Source: Amycolatopsis solani (GTDB lineage Bacteria > Actinomycetota > Actinomycetes > Mycobacteriales > Pseudonocardiaceae). From it: DNA of 64,000 bases. The notes under the pieces were generated by a model. It searched no databases and was not told the origin of the DNA. It saw only the letters and a list, made by a program, of their open reading frames with translations. Position numbers and translations under genes: made by a program. Positions 27,770 through 36,809 of this stretch are shown in pieces. The DNA is taken from positions 2,666,001 through 2,730,000 of the forward strand of contig NZ_JAWQJT010000002.1 of assembly GCF_033441515.1 (NCBI RefSeq), written 5' to 3'. Position 1 is the stretch's first letter; each line of letters starts with the position of its first letter.

Positions 27770-28228
27770 ATGGGTGTTCCCACCGCGACCCGTGAGCACC
27801 GGGCCCGGACGGCCGGGAGTGTCGTCGTGGTCCTGGGCGTGCTCGCCGCGGCCTTCGCGGTGACGTCGTTCGTCGTGCCGCGGTCCGCCCGCGGTCCCGC
27901 CAAGGACGCGCCGGTGGCCGCGCCGGTCGCGCCCGCCGCCGTGCGGACCGTCCACCGGACCGTCGTCTACGAGCTGCTCGGCCCGGACGGCGCCCGCAAC
28001 GTCACCTACGCCGCCGCGGGCTCGGCGCTCGCGCAGCGGGCCGAGGTGACGACGCCGTGGTCGGTGACGTTCACCCGCACCGGCCCCGCCGACCGCACCG
28101 AGTTCTACAGCATCGCCGCCCAGAACCCCGGGCCCGGCGAGCTGCGCTGCCGGATCGTCGTCGACGGCGTCGTGGTCGCCGAGAAGGCCGTGGCCGAGGC
28201 CGGACGCCTCTTCAGCTGCGCCGTCTGA
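27770..28228 (+). CDS. MmpS-like membrane protein
   Basis: A 152-residue protein with one N-terminal membrane helix (AGSVVVVLGVLAAAFAVTSF) and an exported beta domain. It shows the MmpS pattern: VVYELLGPDGARNVTYAAAG, VTTPWSVTFTRTG, and CRIVVDGVVVAEK with two cysteines (in LRCRI and LFSCAV). MmpS proteins assist MmpL lipid or siderophore exporters in mycobacteria, but no MmpL gene is present here. The ATG at 27770 is preferred over an in-frame start at 27743. It is convergent with the histidine phosphatase gene, 2 bases apart. Confidence 0.78.
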   Translation: MGVPTATREHRARTAGSVVVVLGVLAAAFAVTSFVVPRSARGPAKDAPVAAPVAPAAVRTVHRTVVYELLGPDGARNVTYAAAGSALAQRAEVTTPWSVTFTRTGPADRTEFYSIAAQNPGPGELRCRIVVDGVVVAEKAVAEAGRLFSCAV

Positions 28229-28230
28229 GC

Positions 28231-28917
28231 TCAGCCGAGCGGCGTCGCCAGGTGCGCGGTGTCGTTGAAGCGCCGGATGATCCACGTGTCGCCGTGCAGC
28301 ACCAGGTGCGAGATCGAGCCGTTGTCCGCGCCGAGGAACGCGAACCGCTCGACCGCGCGGGAGGCCTGCGCGAACACCTCGCCGATCACGCCGCCGTGGG
28401 TGAACACCGCGACGCGCTGGTCCGGGTGCGCGGCCGCGATCCGCGTCAGCGCGCCGCGCAGGCGGGCGCCGAAGCGCTCGTCGGACTCCGCGCCCGGGAT
28501 GACGTCCCAGCGCTGCTCGTCCCACAGCCGCTCGACGATCGGGTGGCCTTCGGTGGTGTACTTCCGGAAGAGGCCGTTCTCCCAGTCGCCGAGGTGGATC
28601 TCGCGCAGGTCCGGCTCGACGACCGGGGTCAGCCCCAGCTTCTCGGCCAGCGGCGCCGCGGTCTCGGCCGTGCGGCGCAGGGTCGTCACGTAGATCGCGT
28701 CGATCCGCTCGCCGGCCAGCCGGTCGCCGACGCGCCGGGCGTGGTCGCGGCCGTCGGGCGCGAGCTCCGGGTCGGCCTGGCCGTCGACCAGCTCGAACGG
28801 GTTGTCCCCGCGAGCAGGCGCCGATTCACCGTGCCGCACCAGGAAGATCTCCGTCGAGCCCGGCGGCGGGCTGAAGCGGTGCTGGCGGTACTCGATCTCC
28901 TGCTCGGGCGTGCTCAT
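28231..28917 (-). CDS. Histidine phosphatase family protein
   Basis: A 228-residue phosphoglycerate-mutase-like phosphatase. It has the catalytic RHGES motif (IFLVRHGESAPARG), the TTLRRTAETAAPLAEKLG segment and the second catalytic His in VAVFTHGGVIGEV. The family removes phosphate from small molecules or proteins through a phospho-histidine intermediate. The ATG at 28917 follows GGTCGGGG. It starts 10 bases after the antiporter gene on the same strand, suggesting an operon. Substrate unknown. Confidence 0.92.
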   Translation of the reverse strand: MSTPEQEIEYRQHRFSPPPGSTEIFLVRHGESAPARGDNPFELVDGQADPELAPDGRDHARRVGDRLAGERIDAIYVTTLRRTAETAAPLAEKLGLTPVVEPDLREIHLGDWENGLFRKYTTEGHPIVERLWDEQRWDVIPGAESDERFGARLRGALTRIAAAHPDQRVAVFTHGGVIGEVFAQASRAVERFAFLGADNGSISHLVLHGDTWIIRRFNDTAHLATPLG

Positions 28918-28927
28918 GGCCCCGACC

Positions 28928-30811
28928 TTAACCGAGTTGCTTGTCCACGAAGCACCATCGCCACGTCTCGCCCGGCTCGAAGCTCCGCATGACCGGATGC
29001 CGGGATTCGTGGAAGTGCTGCGTGGCGTGGCGGCGCGGCGAAGAGTCGCAGCAGGCGACGTTGCCGCACTTGAGGCACATCCGCAGGTGCACCCAGGTCG
29101 TCCCCTCGGCCACGCAGGCGGCGCAGCTGTCGGGCGAGCTCGGGTCCTTCTCGACCCACTCGTGGGCCAGGTGCTTGCACGAACCGGCCGTCGCGGCCGG
29201 GGTGCGCAGCTCGCGGCCCTCCACGTCGGGCTCGGCCTCGTCGCGGTCCAGCATGGACTCTTCGATGTCGAGCCGTTCCAGGACCTTGCGCAGGACGTCG
29301 TCGTCGGCGCTGCCGGTGTCACGGGCCGTGAGGAACTGGCGGCGCTCGACGTCGAGCAGCTCGAGCCGCAGGCGGCGGTAGGCGTCACTCGGTGTCTCGG
29401 CCAGCGCGCTCTGCCGCCCGAGCTGTTCCCACGCCGAGTCGGCGCGGTGCTGCAGCCGGTCGCGCAGGCGCTGGATGACCTCCGGCGGGTCGTCGTCCGT
29501 GCGGATCTCTTCGAGCCTGGTCAGCGCCGCGCGGGTCATGTCGTGCAGGACGGCCGCCTCCTGCAGGGCGTCCTCCGCCGGGTCCGGGCGCGGCAGGCGC
29601 AGCTTCCGGATCAGCGGCGGCAGCGTCATGCCCTGCACGGCCAGGGTGCCGGCCACGACGACGAACGCGGCGAGCACCAGCACGGCCCGCTGCGGGGTGT
29701 CGGCGGGCAGCACGAACGCCGCGGCGAGCGTGACCACGCCGCGCATGCCCGCCCAGGCGATCACGGCCGAGTAGCGCCACGGCCAGATCTTCGCGCGCGG
29801 TTTCCCCGGCAGCAGGCGCCGCTCCAGCCGCTTCACGGTGCCGATCCCGGCCATCCACAGCACGCGGGTGAGGATGGTCGCGCCGAGCACGGCGACGCAG
29901 ATCCAGGTCAGCATGGCCAGGGACAGCCCGCTCTCCCCGACCTCGGCGAGGATCCGCCGCAGCTGCAGGCCGATGAGCAGGAAGACCATGTTCTCCAGCA
30001 GGAACGCGATGGTCTGCCAGTTCAGCCGGGACGCCAGCCGGGTCGAGCCGGACAGGATCTGGGGCGCCTTGTGCCCGAGGATGAGCCCGGCGATGACGAC
30101 CGCGAGCACCCCGGAGCCGTGGATCGCCTCGGCCGGGATGTAGGCGATGAAGGGGACGGCGAACGACAGCGCGGTGTCGAGCACCGGCTCGTTCAGCCGG
30201 GCGCGGATGAACGCCGTGACGAACCCGACGACCAGGCCGACCACGGCGCCGCCGATGGCCGCGCGGAAGAAGTCGGCGCCGACCTGCCACAGGCTGACCG
30301 ACCCGGCCAGCGCCGCGATGGCCGTGCGGAGGGCGACCAGCGCGGCGGCGTCGTTGAACAGGCTTTCGCCTTCGAGCAGCCGGATCAGCTTGCGCGGCAT
30401 GCCGACCCGGCGGGCGACCACGCTGGCGGCGACCGCGTCCGGCGGCGCCACGACGGCGCCGAGCGCGATGCCGCCGGCCAGCGGGAGCCCCGGGATCACC
30501 GCCCAGGCGACCAGGCCGACGCCGATGGCGGTGAACACGACCAGCCCGACCGACATCAGCCCGATCGCCCCGCGGTTCTTCCGGAAGTCGACCAGCGACG
30601 TCTGGATGGCCGCCGAGTACAGCAGCGGCGGCAGCAGGCCGAGCAGCACGACCTCGGGGTCGAGGTGGTACTCGGGAACGCCGGGGACGTAGGAGGCGAC
30701 GACGCCGACGACGATCAGGCACAGCGGAGCGGACCAGTCCAGCCGCCGCGCGAGGGCGCTGACGACGAGGACGGTCACGACCAGCGCCACTATCTCTGCC
30801 GCGATGTGCAC
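28928..30811 (-). CDS. CPA1-type Na+/H+ antiporter with C-terminal UBP-type zinc finger
   Basis: A 627-residue protein. Residues 1-420 contain about 12 membrane helices of a monovalent cation:proton antiporter-1, with the ion-site motif ALGAVVAPPDAVAASVV, the segment EGESLFNDAAALV, and WAGMRGVVTLAAAFVLP. A cytosolic helical linker (430-535) follows. The last 80 residues are a zf-UBP finger: CKHLAHEW, CAAC, LRMCLKCGNVACCDSS and HATQHFHESRHPV supply the Cys/His ligands. In eukaryotes this finger binds the free C-terminus of ubiquitin. Its role in actinobacteria is unknown. It probably exports Na+ or K+. Confidence 0.92.
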   Translation of the reverse strand: MHIAAEIVALVVTVLVVSALARRLDWSAPLCLIVVGVVASYVPGVPEYHLDPEVVLLGLLPPLLYSAAIQTSLVDFRKNRGAIGLMSVGLVVFTAIGVGLVAWAVIPGLPLAGGIALGAVVAPPDAVAASVVARRVGMPRKLIRLLEGESLFNDAAALVALRTAIAALAGSVSLWQVGADFFRAAIGGAVVGLVVGFVTAFIRARLNEPVLDTALSFAVPFIAYIPAEAIHGSGVLAVVIAGLILGHKAPQILSGSTRLASRLNWQTIAFLLENMVFLLIGLQLRRILAEVGESGLSLAMLTWICVAVLGATILTRVLWMAGIGTVKRLERRLLPGKPRAKIWPWRYSAVIAWAGMRGVVTLAAAFVLPADTPQRAVLVLAAFVVVAGTLAVQGMTLPPLIRKLRLPRPDPAEDALQEAAVLHDMTRAALTRLEEIRTDDDPPEVIQRLRDRLQHRADSAWEQLGRQSALAETPSDAYRRLRLELLDVERRQFLTARDTGSADDDVLRKVLERLDIEESMLDRDEAEPDVEGRELRTPAATAGSCKHLAHEWVEKDPSSPDSCAACVAEGTTWVHLRMCLKCGNVACCDSSPRRHATQHFHESRHPVMRSFEPGETWRWCFVDKQLG

Positions 30812-30911
30812 GGGGTAATCATCACCCCCGGGTCGCGACGGGCGTCACCGGGCCAGCCCGGTGGTCACCACGCCGGAGCGCGCTCGCGGGCGAGTTCGTA
30901 GGCTGGGCCGC

Positions 30912-32300
30912 GTGACGACGGTGGAGATCGCGGCCGGCGCGCTGCGCGGGACCGAACACGACGGGGTCCGGACGTTCCTCGGCGTCCCCTACGCCGAGCC
31001 GCCGGTGGGGGAGCTGCGGTTCCGCGCGCCCCGGCCGGCACGGCCCTGGTCCGGGGAGCGCGACGCGACGAAGTGGGCCGCGCGGGCGCCGCAGCCGGAG
31101 CTGACCGGACGCGGCTTCACCGGCGACGAAGACTGCCTCTACGTGAACGTCTACGCGCCCGCGGCCCCTGGCTCGTACCCGGTCCTGGTCTGGATCCACG
31201 GTGGTGGCGGCGTGATGGGCGCGCCGCACCAGTTCGACGCGTCCGCGTATGCCCGCGCCGGCGTGGTCGTCGTGACCGTCGCCTACCGGCTCGGCGTCCT
31301 CGGGATGCTGCACCTGCCCGGCGTCGCCGATTCCAACCTGTCCCTGCGCGACCAGGTCGCCGCGTTGGAATGGGTGCGAGGCGACATCGCGGCGTTCGGG
31401 GGCGACCCGGGCCGGGTGACGCTCGCCGGGCAGTCCAACGGCGGCCGCACGGTCGGGACGCTGCTCGCGGTGCCCGCCACGCGCGGGCTCGTCCACCGGG
31501 CGATCGTGCAGAGCGGCACCGGCGTCGGGTCGGTCGTGCACACCCCGGCCGAAGGCGCCGCGATCGCCTCGGCGGTGCTGGCCGAGCTCGATGCCGCCCC
31601 GGGCGACCTCGCCACCCTGCCGGTGACGCGGATTCTCGAAGCGCAGCAACGGGTTTCGGCGGTGTCCGGCACCAAGGTGACCTACCGCGTGGTCGTCGGC
31701 GACGAGCTGCTGCCCGAGCGCCCGCTGGACGCCGTCCGCGAGGTCCCGCTGCTCATCGGGACGACGGCCGACGAGGAGGACCTGTTCAGCTGGCTGCAGT
31801 CGGGCGGCGCGAAGCTGCTGGGCGTCGGCTCGACGATGCTGGACGCCCCTTCGGCGGAAAAGGCTGTCGAGGCCTACGCCGAGCTGCTGCCGGACTGGCC
31901 CGCGGAGCAGGTCCGCAACCGCGCGCTGACCGCGGGCGACTGGTGGATCCCGGCGATCCGCTTCGCCGAGAAGCAGCGGGACGCCTGGATGTACCGGCTG
32001 GACTGGCGCATCGCCCCGCGCGGCCGCGGTCTCGGCGCGCCGCACGGGCTCGACCTGCCACTGGTGTTCGACGACATCCGCAACCGCAACTGGCGGTTCC
32101 TCTTCGCCGGGCGCGCGTTCCCGGCCGAGCGGATGCAGGCGATGGCCACGGGGATGTTCACGGCCTGGGTCCGGTTCATCGCGACCGGCGACCCGGGCTG
32201 GCCGCGCTACACGCCTTCGGACCGCGTCACGCGCCTCTTCGACGACGTCTCGACGACGGTGTCCGACCCGGACCGCGCCCAGCGCCTGCTCTGGGACTGA
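30912..32300 (+). CDS. Type B carboxylesterase/lipase family protein
   Basis: A 462-residue alpha/beta hydrolase of the carboxylesterase-B family: FLGVPYAEPPVGELRFRAP, EDCLYVNVYAP, the oxyanion HGGGG, and RDQVAALEWVRGDIAAFGGD. The nucleophile elbow is GQSNGG where the family usually has GESAGG; the Ser is kept. The His region is GAPHGLDLPLVF. No signal peptide is visible, so it is probably cytosolic, acting on esters. The GTG at 30912 is chosen over the longer open frame because homologues start near this point. A hairpin repeat follows the gene. Confidence 0.9.
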   Translation: MTTVEIAAGALRGTEHDGVRTFLGVPYAEPPVGELRFRAPRPARPWSGERDATKWAARAPQPELTGRGFTGDEDCLYVNVYAPAAPGSYPVLVWIHGGGGVMGAPHQFDASAYARAGVVVVTVAYRLGVLGMLHLPGVADSNLSLRDQVAALEWVRGDIAAFGGDPGRVTLAGQSNGGRTVGTLLAVPATRGLVHRAIVQSGTGVGSVVHTPAEGAAIASAVLAELDAAPGDLATLPVTRILEAQQRVSAVSGTKVTYRVVVGDELLPERPLDAVREVPLLIGTTADEEDLFSWLQSGGAKLLGVGSTMLDAPSAEKAVEAYAELLPDWPAEQVRNRALTAGDWWIPAIRFAEKQRDAWMYRLDWRIAPRGRGLGAPHGLDLPLVFDDIRNRNWRFLFAGRAFPAERMQAMATGMFTAWVRFIATGDPGWPRYTPSDRVTRLFDDVSTTVSDPDRAQRLLWD

Positions 32301-32339
32301 CCGAGGACGGCACTTTCCCTACGAAAGTGCCGCCCTCGG
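32301..32339. repeat. Dispersed hairpin element, copy 1 (terminator-like)
   Basis: A 17-bp stem with one mismatch (32301-32317 and 32323-32339) and loop CCTAC directly follows the carboxylesterase stop. The core is CGGCACTTTC / GAAAGTGCCG. A second copy with the same core and loop lies at 53973-54001. It lies between convergent genes and may end transcription from both sides. Confidence 0.75.
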
Positions 32340-32348
32340 ACCCGGGCG

Positions 32349-35300
32349 CTAGACGGTGATCTTGTCGAGGTTCGGGCCGCCGTTGGCGGTCGTCGCCGTC
32401 GCCTTGATCTTGGACGTGCCCGCGGGCAGGGTGACCGGGACCGTGACCGTCTGCCAGGTGTCCCAGGTGCCGGTGCCGCCGAAGGCCACCGCGGACGCCA
32501 CCTTGGTGCCGTTGACCGAGATGTCCATCGGCCGGTTCGCCGTGGTGCCGTTGGCGAACCGCAGGACGACGTTCGCGCTGCCCGCCGCGGCCGCGTTCAC
32601 CGTGAACTCCACCGCGCTGCCGGTCGCGTTGTCGTAGTTGACGAACCCGGTGCCGGTGAAGCCGGCGTGGTTCGACTCCGCGACGCCGTTCGTGATCGCC
32701 GCGTCCTCGGCCTGGTAGTCGGCCGGGGTGCCGGGGGTGACCGTGCCGTCCGCCGGGATGGTCTTCGTCCCGGTGTTCCAGCCCGCGACCCGCACGGACG
32801 GCTTGGCGCCCTTGAGGTCCGCGGTCCGGTACGTCGCCGTCAGCGTGGTCGATTCGCCCGGCCAGAGGCTGACCTGGTTGTCGGTCCACCGCACGGGCAG
32901 CACCGGCGCGCCCGCCGCGCCGACCACGTGCGCGTCGACGAAGAACGCCGGCACCTTGCCGGACGCCGGGTTCGTCAGCGTCACCTTGGTCGTCGTGGTG
33001 CCGTCGCCGTTGGTGGTCGTGGTGGCGGTCGACCCCAGCGACACCTGGGCCAGGCCGTTCAGCCCGGACAGGTCCGCGTACGACGTCGTCGGCGTGTAGT
33101 ACCAGTCGCTGTTGCCCCAGTCGAGCGTGTCGGCCTTGGTGGACAGCCAGTACACGTTCCGGCTGACCTCCTTGCCCGCCGAGTCGGTGAGCACCAGCTT
33201 CGCCAGGTACGTCGTCGACAGCCCGCTCACCGAGCCGATGGTCAGCGCGGTGGTCTTCGCCCCGTCACCACCCACCGAAACGGCCTTGGACTGGCTGAAC
33301 TTCTCCGTGCCGTCCAGGTTGTACAACTTCACGGACGCCGTGAGACCCGAAGCCGCGTCGTGGTTGTGGTTGACCACCACCACGGACTTGGTGTCGTACG
33401 AGTACTGGATGTGCAGCGGCTCGTTCGCCTTCTTGGCCCCGAAGTAGGAGCCGTTCTGGTCGAGGTAGGCGTCGAACAGCTGCCAGTGCAGCGACGTCCA
33501 GCCGCTGTTGAGCATCCAGTAGATGATCCCGGTGGCCGGGTTCGAGGCGTCGCTGAAGTTGCGCGAGTGCGACTCGAACTCGGCGCGGACGTTCTCGTAC
33601 TGCGCCAGCTGCGCCTTCCGGACGTAGTCGTCGAGGTTCGCCGGCTTGCCGTAGCGGCCGGTCAGCGCGTCGCCGAACAGCTTGAGGTTGCCGAACGTCG
33701 AGGACGAGGACCGGTGGTACTGCGTGGCCGACGGGTTCTTCCACAGCGTGTCGAGCTCGCTCGAGGACAGCATCCGCTTGAGCGTGTCCATGGTCGGGAT
33801 GTCCGGCCCGGCGCTGGTTTCGGAGTTGAAGCTCCACGCGCCGCCGAGGTCGGTGTGCGCCTTGTCGTACCAGTAGTTCGGCGGCACGTAGTCGTACGGC
33901 CCGTTCATCTTCATGCCCGACGACCCGAGCTGCGGCGACGACTTCGCCGACGCGGCCGGGACCACCGGGGTGGGCCAGTCCGCGGCGTTCAGCGCGTCGA
34001 GGTAGTTCTTCTCGATCGTCGCGTCGGGCGCGAAGTCGCTGCCGATCAGGAAGGAGATGACGCTCGGGTGGTCGCGCAGGCGCTCGGCCTCCGCGGTCAT
34101 CGACGCCTTCGCGACCGGGTAGTCCGCGGCCGTCCACGGGTCACCCTTCTCGTCGCCGTTGACCTGGCCTTCCCACTTGTCGCAGCACTCCCAGCCGGGC
34201 AGCGTGAGCACGCCCATCTTGTCGGCGAGGTCGAAGAACTCGTCCGGCTCGATGTGTCCTTCCAGGCGCACGGTGTTGAGCCCGAGGTCCTTGACGTAGG
34301 CGAGCTTGTCCGCCGCGTACTGCTCGTTCCAGCGCAGGAACAGGTCCGGCGAGTAGCCGCCGCCCTTGATCAGCAGCGGGCGCCCGTTGATCGTGTACGC
34401 CCGGCCGCCGCTGGAGTTCTTGTTCGCCGTCACCGTGCGGACGCCGAAGCTGGAGTGCGAGGTGTCCGATGCCGTGCCGCCGACGTTCGCCGCCAGATCG
34501 AGGTCGTAGAGCGGTTGCCCTCCCATCCCGGCCGGCCACCAGACCTGCGGGTTGTCGATCCCGACCACGCCGAACGTGACGGTCTTCTTCTCCTTCGCCG
34601 CCAGGGAAACCGTCTGGCTGATGGCCTTGCCGGCGACCGTGCCGGACACCGTCGTGCTCACCGCGCTCGCCGAATCGTTGCGGACGTCGGCCTTCACCGT
34701 CAGGTCGGCGTGGCTCAGCCCGGTCAGCTTCGTGACGACGTGGCCGCCGCGCAGCGCCACCGGGCCGCTGCGCCGGACGAGGACGTCCCGCACGATGCCC
34801 ATGTTCTGGTCCGGCGGGGTCTGCGCCCAGTCGATCCAGCCCATCGACAGATCCTTGTTCGGGTCGTTCGGGTAGACCTTGAACGCGATGCTGTTCGTGC
34901 CCGCCTTCACCTGCGCGGTGATGTCCAGGTCGTGCCGGGTGTAGGCGCCGTTGACCTGGGACTTGTCCGCGATCCGCGTCCCGTTGACCCAGACGTCGGC
35001 CTTGGACAGCACGCCGCTGAAGTCGAGGTAGGTGCGCTGGGTGGTGTCGGTGACCGTGAGGTCGGTGCGGTACCACCAGGGGACCTGGAAGTCCGCGGCC
35101 GGCACGTTCTTCATGTTGGTCGAATAGAACGGGTCAGCGTACTTGCCGTTGGCCAGCAGACCGGCGTAGACGGTCGCGCGCGGGCCGACCGGGTACCAGC
35201 CGCTCGTGTTGTAACCGGGTTTCGAGACCGCGGAGTCGTCGCTCACCTGCGCCGACGTCTGGATGAGGAAGCCCGGGACCGCGGTGGCCGGGGCGGCGGC

Positions 35301-35420
35301 GGTGACCGCCGCCCGCACCTGCTCCTGCCCGGTCGCCGCCGGGACGGTCGCCCCGCTCACCCCGACGGCCAGCGTGGCCGCCACGAGTAGGGTGCGGGTT
35401 CTTTTCTGCCGATAGCTCAC
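32349..35420 (-). CDS. csxA: Secreted exo-beta-D-glucosaminidase (GH2 with C-terminal CBM35)
   Basis: A 1023-residue exported enzyme that removes glucosamine from the non-reducing end of chitosan oligomers. After a signal peptide (about 1-33) come GH2 sugar-binding, immunoglobulin-like and TIM-barrel domains, and a CBM35 module (about 895-1023, from DYQAEDAAI). The proton donor is Asp462 (IGSDFAPD) and the nucleophile Glu534 (WSFNSETSAG), each 7 residues before the Asp469 and Glu541 I recall for Amycolatopsis orientalis CsxA. The GTG at 35420 follows TAGGAGG and gives the VSYRQKRTR start matching that protein. A palindrome upstream suggests ROK-type repression. Confidence 0.96.
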   Translation of the reverse strand: MSYRQKRTRTLLVAATLAVGVSGATVPAATGQEQVRAAVTAAAPATAVPGFLIQTSAQVSDDSAVSKPGYNTSGWYPVGPRATVYAGLLANGKYADPFYSTNMKNVPAADFQVPWWYRTDLTVTDTTQRTYLDFSGVLSKADVWVNGTRIADKSQVNGAYTRHDLDITAQVKAGTNSIAFKVYPNDPNKDLSMGWIDWAQTPPDQNMGIVRDVLVRRSGPVALRGGHVVTKLTGLSHADLTVKADVRNDSASAVSTTVSGTVAGKAISQTVSLAAKEKKTVTFGVVGIDNPQVWWPAGMGGQPLYDLDLAANVGGTASDTSHSSFGVRTVTANKNSSGGRAYTINGRPLLIKGGGYSPDLFLRWNEQYAADKLAYVKDLGLNTVRLEGHIEPDEFFDLADKMGVLTLPGWECCDKWEGQVNGDEKGDPWTAADYPVAKASMTAEAERLRDHPSVISFLIGSDFAPDATIEKNYLDALNAADWPTPVVPAASAKSSPQLGSSGMKMNGPYDYVPPNYWYDKAHTDLGGAWSFNSETSAGPDIPTMDTLKRMLSSSELDTLWKNPSATQYHRSSSSTFGNLKLFGDALTGRYGKPANLDDYVRKAQLAQYENVRAEFESHSRNFSDASNPATGIIYWMLNSGWTSLHWQLFDAYLDQNGSYFGAKKANEPLHIQYSYDTKSVVVVNHNHDAASGLTASVKLYNLDGTEKFSQSKAVSVGGDGAKTTALTIGSVSGLSTTYLAKLVLTDSAGKEVSRNVYWLSTKADTLDWGNSDWYYTPTTSYADLSGLNGLAQVSLGSTATTTTNGDGTTTTKVTLTNPASGKVPAFFVDAHVVGAAGAPVLPVRWTDNQVSLWPGESTTLTATYRTADLKGAKPSVRVAGWNTGTKTIPADGTVTPGTPADYQAEDAAITNGVAESNHAGFTGTGFVNYDNATGSAVEFTVNAAAAGSANVVLRFANGTTANRPMDISVNGTKVASAVAFGGTGTWDTWQTVTVPVTLPAGTSKIKATATTANGGPNLDKITV

Positions 35421-35462
35421 TAGCGCGCCTCCTAGGCACCGCGGCGGCGAGGGACAGGTTTC

Positions 35463-35481
35463 GTTAGTAAAGTTCCCTAAC
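35463..35481. promoter_or_regulatory. Candidate CsnR-like operator upstream of csxA
   Basis: GTTAGTAAAGTTCCCTAAC has palindromic ends GTTAG/CTAAC and differs at two positions from the TTAGGAAAGTTTCCTAA-type box I recall for the ROK-family regulator CsnR in front of Streptomyces chitosanase genes. It lies about 42 bases before the csxA start, where a repressor could block transcription until chitosan products appear. Confidence 0.6.
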
Positions 35482-35532
35482 AATTGCGGACGATCGTAGC
35501 GGGCCGATCACGCGGAGAACAGGGGCGTTTCG

Positions 35533-36765
35533 TCAGACCCGGGCGGCCTGCCACGCCGCGGCGGCGCGCAGGGCCAGCAGGAGCGGCAGGGAACCGTCTT
35601 CCCAGAGCCGTTGAGGAAGTGCCTCGCTGAGCGGGACACCGGCGGAGAGCGCGGCGCCGACCGCTGGGAGGTCGACGTCGAAGAGCGTCAGGCCGGCGCT
35701 GTAGAGCCGTTCGCCGCTGACCGGGCGGCGCCGGGCGACCTCCGTGCTGTCGACGGCCAGCTCGGTCAGCCCGAAGAACTCCGGCTTGGCGCCGCGCTCC
35801 ATCCAGCGGGCGAACCCGACGACCTTCGTCTCGCGGACGTCCACGGGGGCGAGCCCGCTTTCCTCGCACAATTCGCGTTCCATCCCGGCGCGGACGGCGG
35901 TGTGGAGGGCGCGGCGCGCGCCACCGTCCGGCGTGCGCAGGTCCCGGGGTTCGAGCGAGCCGCTGCCCGACGGCGCGAGCAGCAGCCCGCTCACGGCGTT
36001 GAGCGCCGACTGCCGGACGGTGACGAGCTTGCCGTCGGTGGTGAAGGCGACGGTGGAGACGCCGACGTGGTCGGCCAGCGAGCTGCCGCTCAGCTCGCGC
36101 AGCGCACCGGCCGAGTCGGTGAGCTCGGCCTTGCGCAGGTCGTACTCCTCACCGGTTTCGGTGCGTGTGATGCGCAGCGTGCCGAGTTCGTTCGAGCAGA
36201 CGGCGTCGAAGAACCGGGCGCGGTGCAACCGGATCGGCGCCGGCCGCGCACCGGCGGCCGGCAGCGGGTCGCCGCGCAGGCCGACGACGGGGCCGTTGAA
36301 CAGGAGCCGGCCGCGGGCCCGCAGCGGGAGGACGTGCGGCGCGGTCGCCTTCAGCGACGGCGGCAGGCGGTACGGCTCTTCCGCGACCTCGATGGTGTGC
36401 CGCTCTTCCCAGAGGGCGCGGTCGATCGCGGCGCTGACCAGCGCTGTCCCGCGGGCGGGCACGGCGAGGTAGGCGGCTTCGGGGTAGGCGGGCGGCGGCG
36501 GGAGTTCGGCGGTGGGGAAGGGCGCGGCGATGGCGGTGAACTCGAACCCGGCCCACCGGCGGCGCAGCAGCCGCACGTCCCGCGTGAAGGTGGCTACGCC
36601 GAGCGCGAGCGCCACGACCGAAAGCACCACGCCGATGGCGCTCGGCAGGATGGTGACGACCCCGAGCAGCACCCCGAGCCCGGACGCGGCGAGCGGCCAT
36701 TCCCGGGCGCCGAGGAAGCCGAGGTAGTCCGCCCTGGCCCGGGCGCGGCGCGTCAGTTTTCCCAT
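35533..36765 (-). CDS. Membrane-anchored NUDIX-like protein
   Basis: About 410 residues. Two adjacent hydrophobic helices near the N-terminus (GVLLGVVTILPSAIGVVLSVVALALGVATF) anchor a large cytosolic part. Near residues 285-310 is a partial Nudix box (GMERELCEESGL); the RExxEE core is kept but the leading GX5E is not clear, so hydrolase activity is uncertain. Other parts (RARFFDAVCSNELGTL, HVGVSTVAFTTDGKLVTVRQ) resemble large actinobacterial Nudix-related proteins. The ATG at 36765 is chosen over a GTG at 36783; neither has a strong ribosome site. It is separated from YchJ by 44 bases. Confidence 0.7.
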   Translation of the reverse strand: MGKLTRRARARADYLGFLGAREWPLAASGLGVLLGVVTILPSAIGVVLSVVALALGVATFTRDVRLLRRRWAGFEFTAIAAPFPTAELPPPPAYPEAAYLAVPARGTALVSAAIDRALWEERHTIEVAEEPYRLPPSLKATAPHVLPLRARGRLLFNGPVVGLRGDPLPAAGARPAPIRLHRARFFDAVCSNELGTLRITRTETGEEYDLRKAELTDSAGALRELSGSSLADHVGVSTVAFTTDGKLVTVRQSALNAVSGLLLAPSGSGSLEPRDLRTPDGGARRALHTAVRAGMERELCEESGLAPVDVRETKVVGFARWMERGAKPEFFGLTELAVDSTEVARRRPVSGERLYSAGLTLFDVDLPAVGAALSAGVPLSEALPQRLWEDGSLPLLLALRAAAAWQAARV

Positions 36766-36809
36766 CGCCGCACTGTTTAGCACGACGACGGCGGTGCGCG
36801 GGACGGGTT

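Noticed and set aside
28802..30901. 699-codon plus-strand frame over the antiporter gene
   Set aside because: Antisense to conserved membrane helices, rich in Gln/Arg/His repeats typical of shadow frames.
32667..35390. 907-codon plus-strand frame over csxA
   Set aside because: csxA is a clear full-length match on the other strand; this frame has Arg/Val/Gly-biased content only.
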